A model generated the notes under the pieces. That model saw only the letters and a list, made by a program, of their open reading frames with translations, made no database searches and had not been told where the DNA came from. A DNA stretch of 64,000 nucleotides from Bog-473 sp052148295 (GTDB lineage Bacteria > Actinomycetota > Acidimicrobiia > Acidimicrobiales > RAAP-2): the NCBI GenBank assembly GCA_052148295.1, contig JBKQIP010000065.1:5809-69808 (forward strand), written 5' to 3'. Positions within the stretch are counted from its first letter, which is position 1. Each line of letters starts with the position of its first letter. This document shows, one piece after another, positions 57,334-64,000 of this stretch. The translations under genes and the position numbers were made by a program.

Positions 57334-58113
57334 ATGTGGCCTCCGCCGGCTCAGGGCACGTGGGTCATCGATCTGGACGGCGTGATCTGGCTGACCGGGG
57401 AGCCGATCGAGGGGGTGGACGGGGCGGTGGCCGGACTGCGGGGGGCCGGGGTGCGCGTCCTGTTCGCCACCAACAATTCCGCTCCCACCCGGGCCCAGCT
57501 CCACGCGCGCCTGGCCCACTGCGGGATCACGGCGAGCGACGCCGACCTGTTGAGCTCGGCCGATGTGGCGGCCGACATGGTCGCGCCGGGTGCCTCGGCC
57601 TTGATTCTGGCCGACGACGGCGTGCGCGAGGCGCTCGGGAGGAGGGGAGTGCTCGTGGTCGAGCACGGGCCGGCCGACGTGGTGGTCGTGGGCTGGACCC
57701 GATCGGTCACCTTCGACGGCATCGCCGAGGCGGCCCAGGCCGTGCGTGACGGTGCCCGCCTGATCGGCACCAACGAGGACCCGACCCACCCCACCCCGCA
57801 CGGGCTCCTACCCGGGGGCGGCGCCCTCCTGGCTGCCGTGGCCACCGCGGCCGAGACGACGCCCGAAGTGGCCGGCAAGCCGCACCGGCCGACCGCCATC
57901 GCCATCGGGGCCCGGGCCGAAGACCTCCGCCTCATGGTGGGCGACCGGCCCACTACCGACGGTGCACTGGCCGCCCAGCTGGGGATTCCCTTCGCCCTGG
58001 TGCTCTCCGGCGTCACCGACGCCGCCTCGGTCCCCACCGACCCGCCGCCCGCCGCCGTGTCTGACGATTTGGCCACATTGGTGCGAACGGCTCTTGAACA
58101 ATGGGCGACTTAG
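57334..58113 (+). CDS. HAD-IIA family (NagD-like) phosphatase
   Basis: A 259-residue HAD hydrolase: WVIDLDGVIWLTGEPIEGVD (nucleophile and acid Asp), VLFATNNSAPTRAQLHARLA (motif II with the NNS loop), AGKPHRPTAI (motif III Lys) and LMVGDRPTTDGALAAQLGIP (motif IV Asp). It fits the NagD/AraL-like group, 4-nitrophenylphosphatase-like. ATG 57334 directly follows GTG 57331; either could be used. It is the first gene of the conserved block HAD, histone-like, tlyA, nadK, recN, pyrG. Its place next to tlyA is usual for actinobacteria. Confidence 0.88.
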   Translation: MWPPPAQGTWVIDLDGVIWLTGEPIEGVDGAVAGLRGAGVRVLFATNNSAPTRAQLHARLAHCGITASDADLLSSADVAADMVAPGASALILADDGVREALGRRGVLVVEHGPADVVVVGWTRSVTFDGIAEAAQAVRDGARLIGTNEDPTHPTPHGLLPGGGALLAAVATAAETTPEVAGKPHRPTAIAIGARAEDLRLMVGDRPTTDGALAAQLGIPFALVLSGVTDAASVPTDPPPAAVSDDLATLVRTALEQWAT

Positions 58114-58135
58114 CTGCTTGCTCGGCGCTAGCACT

Positions 58136-58141
58136 TAAGAT
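58136..58141 (+). promoter_or_regulatory. -10 box TAAGAT of the histone-like gene
   Basis: TAAGAT ends 11 bases before ATG 58153 in the AT-richer sequence GCACTTAAGATACTGTTGTT. The start point expected 7-8 bases downstream leaves only a few bases before the ATG and no Shine-Dalgarno sequence, so the message is probably leaderless. No -35 box matches well. Confidence 0.55.
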
Positions 58142-58152
58142 ACTGTTGTTGC

Positions 58153-58824
58153 ATGGCAGGCAATGAGAGAATCAGGAAATACCTCGACGCGGGTACCGTA
58201 TTCGGGCAGGTGACACGGGGTCGGGCCGAGGAGATCGTCCGGGAGCTGGTGAACTCCGGCGACATCCAACGGGGCCAGGCCCAGGAGTGGGTGGACAATC
58301 TGGTGGACCGCAGCCGCAAGACCAGCGAACAGGTGCTCGAGCTGGTGCGCCACGAGGTCTCGGCCCAGCTCCACCGGATCGACGCGTCGTCCCTGGAGGC
58401 CATCGCCAACCAGGTGGCGGATCTGCTGAAGCGCTCCGCCGAGGCCGGCCGGGCCGCCACTGCGGAAGCCACCTCCCAGGCCACCAAGACGGCCACCAAG
58501 GCCACCAAGACGGCCACCAAGGCGACCAAGACGGCCACCAAGAGAGCCGGCACCACGGCGACCAAGACGGCCACCGCCGCCCGCACGGCCGCCAAGAAGG
58601 TGACGCCCTCACGCCGGCACGCGAGCTCGGCCCAGAAGGTCGGCGCCACCAAGAAGACCAAGAAGGCGGCCACGAAGGCGTCCCCCAAGGCGAGCACCAC
58701 GAAGGCCGCGGCCCGGACGGCTCCGGCGAAGAAGGCGGCGGCCACGAAGACCGCGGCCAAGAAGTCCGGCGTCACCAAGAAGGCGGCAGTCAAGAAGGCC
58801 ACCCCGGGCGGGTCGAGCACCTGA
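58153..58824 (+). CDS. Lysine-rich histone-like protein with phasin-like N-terminus
   Basis: A 223-residue protein in two parts. Residues 1-95 are helical and phasin-like (RAEEIVRELVNSGDIQRGQA, EWVDNLVDRSRKTSEQVLEL, LEAIANQVADLLKRS). Residues 100-223 are made almost entirely of Ala, Lys and Thr repeats (KTATKATKTATKATKTATKR; later KKAAATKTAAKKSGVTKKAA), like eukaryotic H1-type or bacterial histone-like tails. It could bind DNA, or coat storage granules as PhaF-type phasins with such tails do. It starts at ATG 58153, probably without a leader. tlyA begins five bases after its stop. Confidence 0.75.
   Translation: MAGNERIRKYLDAGTVFGQVTRGRAEEIVRELVNSGDIQRGQAQEWVDNLVDRSRKTSEQVLELVRHEVSAQLHRIDASSLEAIANQVADLLKRSAEAGRAATAEATSQATKTATKATKTATKATKTATKRAGTTATKTATAARTAAKKVTPSRRHASSAQKVGATKKTKKAATKASPKASTTKAAARTAPAKKAAATKTAAKKSGVTKKAAVKKATPGGSST
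58480..58542 (+). repeat. Three tandem 21-bp coding units
   Basis: Three units of the 21-bp sequence GCCACCAAGACG-GCCACCAAG (58,480-58,500, 58,501-58,521, 58,522-58,542; the last has GCG at its start). They encode the ATKTATK repeats of the histone-like tail and are expected to change in copy number between strains. Confidence 0.8.
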
Positions 58825-58828
58825 GCCA

Positions 58829-59689
58829 TTGAGCAACGGGGCCCGCCGGCGGCTCGATGCCGAGCTGGTGCGGCGGGGCCTGGTCGCCAGTCGGTCCGAG
58901 GCGCTCGAGGCGATCGCCGCCGGCTTGGTCGTCGTTTCCGGCGCGTCGGCGGGCAAGGGAGCCCGCCTGGTGGCACCCGGTGAGCCCATCACCCTGCTCG
59001 GGCCCCCGGCGCGCTTCGTCGGCCGGGGGGGCGAGAAGCTCGACGCCGCCCTGACGGCGTTCGCCCTCGACGTGTCGGATCGGCGCGCCCTCGATGCGGG
59101 AGCGTCCACCGGGGGCTTCACCGACTGCCTCCTCCAGCGGGGCGCCCGCCGGGTCTACGCCGTCGACGTCGGGCACGGGCAGCTCCATCCCCGCCTGCGC
59201 GCCGACGACCGGGTGATCGTGCTCGAGCGGGTCAACGTGCGCACCGTGACCCCAGGGGTGCTGCAGCGGGCCGATCCGACCTTTGCCCCCTGCACGCTGA
59301 TCACGGCCGATCTCTCCTTCATCTCCCTGGTCACCGTGGTGCCGGCGCTCACCGGCCCGATCGGTGACGAGCGGGCCGACCTGGTCCTGCTGGTCAAGCC
59401 CCAGTTCGAGGCGGGCCGCGTCGTGGTGGCCCGCGGCAAGGGGGTCGTCCGGGATCCCGAGGTGTGGCGCCGGGCCCTCGAGGACGTGACGTCCGCCCTT
59501 CGGCGCGCCGGAACCGGCATCATGGGGGCGATGGTTTCCCCACTGACCGGCCCCGCCGGCAACGTCGAGTTCCTGCTGCACGCGCGCAAGGGCGCCGCCA
59601 CGGGCGAGGACGCCGGGGTCGGCCGCCTCCTCGCCGCGGCCGTTTCGGAGGCGGTGGCACGCCGAGACGCCACCCTGCCGGTGGACTGA
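58829..59689 (+). CDS. tlyA: TlyA-family rRNA 2'-O-methyltransferase
   Basis: A 286-residue TlyA. Residues about 7-67 are the S4 RNA-binding domain (RRLDAELVRRGLVASRSEAL, ARLVAPGEPITLLG), then the FtsJ-like methyltransferase: GRGGEKLDAALTAFALDVSD, DAGASTGGFTDCLLQRGARR (SAM motif I), LITADLSFISLVTVVPALTG and LLVKPQFEAGRVVVARGKGV, with the catalytic Lys/Asp/Lys/Glu residues. In mycobacteria TlyA methylates 16S and 23S rRNA cytidines. It starts at TTG 58829, five bases after the histone-like stop. nadK follows 14 bases later. Confidence 0.92.
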   Translation: MSNGARRRLDAELVRRGLVASRSEALEAIAAGLVVVSGASAGKGARLVAPGEPITLLGPPARFVGRGGEKLDAALTAFALDVSDRRALDAGASTGGFTDCLLQRGARRVYAVDVGHGQLHPRLRADDRVIVLERVNVRTVTPGVLQRADPTFAPCTLITADLSFISLVTVVPALTGPIGDERADLVLLVKPQFEAGRVVVARGKGVVRDPEVWRRALEDVTSALRRAGTGIMGAMVSPLTGPAGNVEFLLHARKGAATGEDAGVGRLLAAAVSEAVARRDATLPVD

Positions 59690-59703
59690 ACGGCCCCGAC
59701 GGC

Positions 59704-60585
59704 ATGTCGACGGCGATCTTCCTGGTCCATCCCGGACGGCCCGACGCGCTGGCCCTGACGCTCGACACGGCCCAGTGGATCGCCGCCCGGGGCCACACCG
59801 CCCGCATCCTCGAGTTCACGGCCCGCGACCGGGTCTCCGAGGACGGCCGCGAAGAGGACATGGCCGCCGTGGACCTGCGGGGCGCCACCGTGGTGGTCAG
59901 CATGGGCGGGGACGGCACCTTCCTGCGTGCGGTGCGCCTGGCCTGGGCCGAGGACATCCCGGTGCTCGGGGTGAACTTCGGCCGGGTCGGCTACCTGCCC
60001 GACCTGGTGCCCGAAGACGTGCGGGAGGCCCTGACCCGGGTCTTCGAGGGCCGGGCCGTGATCGAGTCCCGTTGCGCCCTCGAGGTGGCCATCGACGAGG
60101 CCGGGGCCGACCGTTCCTTGTCCCATGACGCCGGCTCGCGTCTCGCCTTCAACGAGGTGGTGCTCGAGAAGATCATCTTCGGGCACACGGTGTGCCTGGG
60201 CACCTCCATCGACGGGGAGGAGATGGTGACCTACTCGGCCGACGGGCTGCTGATCGCCACCCCCACCGGGTCGACCGCCTACAACCTCTCGGCCGGGGGT
60301 CCCATCCTCTCTCCCGGGCTCCGGGCCATGGTGATCACGGCGCTGGCTCCCCACCTGAGCCTGGACCGCAGCCTGGTCCTGACCGACGAGCAACGCTTCG
60401 CCGTCGAGATCGCCGCCGACCGCGCGGTCGTGCTGGTGATCGACGGCGAGGAGATCGGCCGGCTCGAGCCGGGCTCGACCGTCACCTGCCAGGTGGCCAC
60501 CCGCCCCGTGCGGGTCGTGCGCAACGAGGCGAAGGGCTTCGGCGGCATGTTGCGGATCCGCCTGCTGGCGGACCGCACCCGGTAG
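59704..60585 (+). CDS. nadK: NAD kinase
   Basis: A 293-residue NAD kinase, which phosphorylates NAD to NADP. GATVVVSMGGDGTFLRAVRL carries the GGDGT motif, VPVLGVNFGRVGYLPDLVP-type sequence follows, then SRLAFNEVVLEKIIFGHTVC (NE of the substrate site), YSADGLLIATPTGSTAYNLS and GGPILSPGLRAMVITALAPH. All usual elements are present. ATG 59704 lies 14 bases after tlyA and the gene runs into recN after 12 bases. Confidence 0.95.
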   Translation: MSTAIFLVHPGRPDALALTLDTAQWIAARGHTARILEFTARDRVSEDGREEDMAAVDLRGATVVVSMGGDGTFLRAVRLAWAEDIPVLGVNFGRVGYLPDLVPEDVREALTRVFEGRAVIESRCALEVAIDEAGADRSLSHDAGSRLAFNEVVLEKIIFGHTVCLGTSIDGEEMVTYSADGLLIATPTGSTAYNLSAGGPILSPGLRAMVITALAPHLSLDRSLVLTDEQRFAVEIAADRAVVLVIDGEEIGRLEPGSTVTCQVATRPVRVVRNEAKGFGGMLRIRLLADRTR

Positions 60586-60597
60586 GCCGGCCGCCGG

Positions 60598-62208
60598 ATG
60601 CTGACCGATCTGCGGGTACGGGACCTCGGCGTGATCGAGGACCTGTCGCTCACCTTCGGGCCGGGGATGACGGCCCTCACCGGCGAGACGGGCGCGGGCA
60701 AGACGCTGGTGGTCGACGCCCTGCACCTGGTGCTGGGCGGGCGGGCCAGCCCGAGCCTGGTGCGCGCCGGCGCCACCGAGGCCATCGTCGACGCCCGCTT
60801 CGTGCTGGGGGAGGGGGACGAGGAGCGGGAGGTCTTCCTCGCCCGCGCCGTGCCGGCCGACGGCCGCTCCCGGGCCTGGGTGGACGGCCGCCTGTCGCCC
60901 CTGTCGGCCCTGGTCGAGGTGGCGGCCGAGCTGGTCGAGATCCACGGCCAGCACGAGCACCAGTCCCTGGTGACCCCGGCGGCCCAGCGCCAGGCGCTCG
61001 ACGCCTACGCCGGCACCGACCTCACCGAGGTCCGGCAGCTGCGGGCGCGCCGGCGCGAGCTGGCCGACGCGCTGACCGAGCTCGGTGGCGACGAGCAGCA
61101 ACGCGCCCGCGAGGCCGACGTCCTGCGCTACCAGATCGCCGAGATCGCGGCGGCCCACCTGGACCATCCCGACGAGGAGGCCGCCCTGCGCCAGGAGGAG
61201 TCACGCCTGGCCGACGCCGGAGCCCTGCGCGAGGCGGCGACCCGGGCGCTGCGGCTGCTCGACCCGGGGGGCGCCGAGGCCGACGGGGTGCTCGAGCTGC
61301 TGGGGCAGGCCGAGCACGTCCTGTCCGACCGGGAGCCCTTCGACGAGTACCGCCGGCGCATCGCCTCGTCGGCCCTCGAGCTGGCCGACCTGGCCCGGAC
61401 CCTGCGCGACGTGGTGGAGGGCTGGGAGGACGATCCGGCCCGCCTGGCCGTGGTCCAGGAGCGCCGCCGCCGGCTGGCCGAGCTCCGGCGCAAGTACGGC
61501 GAGGACCTGCCCGCGGTGATGGCCTTCGCCCAGACGGCCGCCGCCCGCGTGGACGAGCTCGAGAACGCCGAGGCCGTGGCGGCCGAGCTCGAGACCGAAC
61601 GGCTGGCGGTGGCCGAGCACCTGGCCGAGGCCGAGGCCAAGGTCCGGTCCGTGCGCACGGAGGCCGCGTCGCGCTTCGCCTCCGTGGTGGGGGAGCGGCT
61701 GGCCGCCCTGGCCATGGCCGGGGCCCGGGTCGAGGTCCGGGTGGGGACCGAGGGGACCGGGGACCCGGTCGAGCTGGCCCTCGGCGCCAACGTGGGCGAA
61801 GCGGTGCTCCCGCTGGCCAAGGCCGCCTCGGGCGGCGAGCTGGCCCGGGCCATGTTGGCCATCCGCCTGGTGGCCCTGGCCGGTCCGGCCACCATGGTCT
61901 TCGACGAGGTCGACGCCGGGGTGGGCGGCGCCGCCGCCATCGCCCTGGGCCAGGCGCTGGGCGAGGTGGCCCGGGAGCGCCAGGTCCTGGTGGTCACCCA
62001 CCTGGCCCAGGTGGCGGCCCAGGCCGATCGCCAGATCCGGGTGGACAAGCAGGAACAGGCGGGGCGGACCGTCACCATGGCGGCCACCTTGGCCGACGAG
62101 GACCGGGTGGTCGAGCTGTCCCGGATGCTCTCGGGGCATCCCGACAGCGACGCGGCACGGGCGCACGCCCGCGAGCTGCTCGGCGCGGCCGGCCCCGCAC
62201 CGGTCTAG
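60598..62208 (+). CDS. recN: DNA repair protein RecN
   Basis: A 536-residue SMC-like ATPase acting in double-strand break repair. LTDLRVRDLGVIEDLSLTFG, Walker A TALTGETGAGKTLVVDALHL, VEIHGQHEHQSLV, central coiled coils (about 150-380), signature KAASGGELARAMLAIRLVAL and Walker B TMVFDEVDAGVGGAAAIALG, QVLVVTHLAQVAAQADRQI. Slightly shorter coiled coils than usual. It follows nadK directly. Confidence 0.95.
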   Translation: MLTDLRVRDLGVIEDLSLTFGPGMTALTGETGAGKTLVVDALHLVLGGRASPSLVRAGATEAIVDARFVLGEGDEEREVFLARAVPADGRSRAWVDGRLSPLSALVEVAAELVEIHGQHEHQSLVTPAAQRQALDAYAGTDLTEVRQLRARRRELADALTELGGDEQQRAREADVLRYQIAEIAAAHLDHPDEEAALRQEESRLADAGALREAATRALRLLDPGGAEADGVLELLGQAEHVLSDREPFDEYRRRIASSALELADLARTLRDVVEGWEDDPARLAVVQERRRRLAELRRKYGEDLPAVMAFAQTAAARVDELENAEAVAAELETERLAVAEHLAEAEAKVRSVRTEAASRFASVVGERLAALAMAGARVEVRVGTEGTGDPVELALGANVGEAVLPLAKAASGGELARAMLAIRLVALAGPATMVFDEVDAGVGGAAAIALGQALGEVARERQVLVVTHLAQVAAQADRQIRVDKQEQAGRTVTMAATLADEDRVVELSRMLSGHPDSDAARAHARELLGAAGPAPV

Positions 62209-62241
62209 CGGGTGTCCACCACGCCGTCGGCCCGGTTCGAT

Positions 62242-62254
62242 TACTTTAGGGGGG
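62242..62254 (+). promoter_or_regulatory. Likely pyrG promoter with a G-run at the start site
   Basis: TACTTT (62,242-62,247) fits a -10 box, followed by six G residues at 62,249-62,254 where initiation is expected. In Gram-positive pyrG genes, starting with GGG allows CTP-sensitive slippage; the run here may serve the same purpose. No -35 box is clear. GGTCATGACC, a palindrome at about 62,267, lies in the leader. Confidence 0.4.
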
Positions 62255-62297
62255 TGCACCGAACGTTGGTCATGACCTTCGGCGTCGCGCGGGCGGC

Positions 62298-63947
<1,650 letters not shown>

Positions 63948-63951
63948 GCGG

Positions 63952-64000
63952 GTGGCGTCCTTCCGGCGGGTCTCGGAGGAGGAGGTCTTCCGGGGATGGC
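63952..64000 (+). CDS. Start of a NUDIX hydrolase gene, cut by the window edge
   Basis: GTG 63952, four bases after the pyrG stop, opens VASFRRVSEEEVFRGW to the window edge. In actinobacteria a NUDIX (ADP-ribose pyrophosphatase-like) gene follows pyrG and begins with such an FxxVxEExVxxGW sequence. Only 16 residues are visible, so the call rests on position and this short match. Confidence 0.55.
   Translation, partial: MASFRRVSEEEVFRGW

Noticed and set aside
55705..57801. Long minus-strand frame opposite the PAS-GAF-GGDEF gene
   Set aside because: The opposite strand has intact PAS and GGDEF motifs; this frame has none and crosses gene boundaries.
60192..62249. 685-codon plus-strand frame overlapping nadK and recN
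   Set aside because: Composition is extreme Gly/Arg/Pro; the nadK and recN frames carry all catalytic motifs.
62225..62250. GGTTCGATT resembling a tRNA T-loop between recN and pyrG
   Set aside because: No acceptor, D or anticodon stems can be built around it; it fits a promoter region better.

Overview
The window looks like chromosomal DNA of a high-GC actinobacterium, most likely a member of the Acidimicrobiia or a close relative (inference). The evidence is a block at the right end in the order HAD phosphatase, TlyA, NadK, RecN, PyrG, NUDIX, which is actinobacterial synteny; a mycofactocin-coupled type SDR; a protein of the mycothiol-dependent maleylpyruvate isomerase family; a DUF4235 protein; and frequent GTG/TTG starts with overlapping stop/start codons. 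No rRNA, tRNA or CRISPR array was seen.

Bases 1 to about 23,700 are accessory. They open with decayed mobile-element genes (serine recombinase tail, rep-like gene, HTH-like gene), followed by an intact DUF1778-GNAT toxin-antitoxin pair whose promoter carries an almost perfect 20-bp palindrome. From 1.8 to 11 kb come small unrelated one-gene or two-gene units (DUF4235, thioesterase, Cys-rich mini-protein, aldo/keto reductase plus XRE regulator, DUF3089 lipase-like, TetR plus two SDRs and DUF1330, GNAT). Six copies of one 16-bp motif lie between these units, which suggests cassette-like or transposon-end punctuation. Two broken tyrosine integrases (11.0 and 12.8 kb), a frameshifted methyltransferase, an amidohydrolase fragment and a partial SRPBCC gene show further decay. 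From 18 to 23.7 kb are a secreted substrate-binding protein, an alpha/beta hydrolase, a membrane protein, an NTF2-like protein and an amidohydrolase.

Bases 24,000 to 31,250 form a molybdenum-cofactor region. A Tat-exported sulfite-oxidase-fold enzyme is translationally coupled to a cytochrome b561 partner. Next come a MOSC protein and then, on the minus strand, mog, an XdhC-like remnant, moaE, moeA, moaA, moaD and moaC with mostly overlapping genes, so the enzyme and most of the cofactor supply sit together.

Bases 31,300 to 47,700 hold a PPOX-fold protein, a lipoprotein, a candidate structured RNA (33,919-34,028, a three-way junction) upstream of a mycofactocin-type SDR with two amidohydrolases, a MoxR/DUF58/transglutaminase operon, a DHDPR-like dehydrogenase, a two-component system and a UDP-GlcNAc 2-epimerase.

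Bases 47,900 to 51,160 are the most unusual part: a compact plus-strand unit of a 64-residue protein ending in LAFTG plus a membrane segment, an exosortase-family protein with the Cys/Arg/His triad, a secreted protein with an LPIAG-TM-Arg tail, and a family 2 glycosyltransferase. I read this as a small dedicated surface-protein sorting and glycan system. It is followed by a sulfotransferase operon, a broken aldo/keto reductase, two tandem GGDEF proteins (the first with GGNEF), a HAD phosphatase, a lysine-rich histone-like protein from a probably leaderless mRNA, and the tlyA-nadK-recN-pyrG core block.
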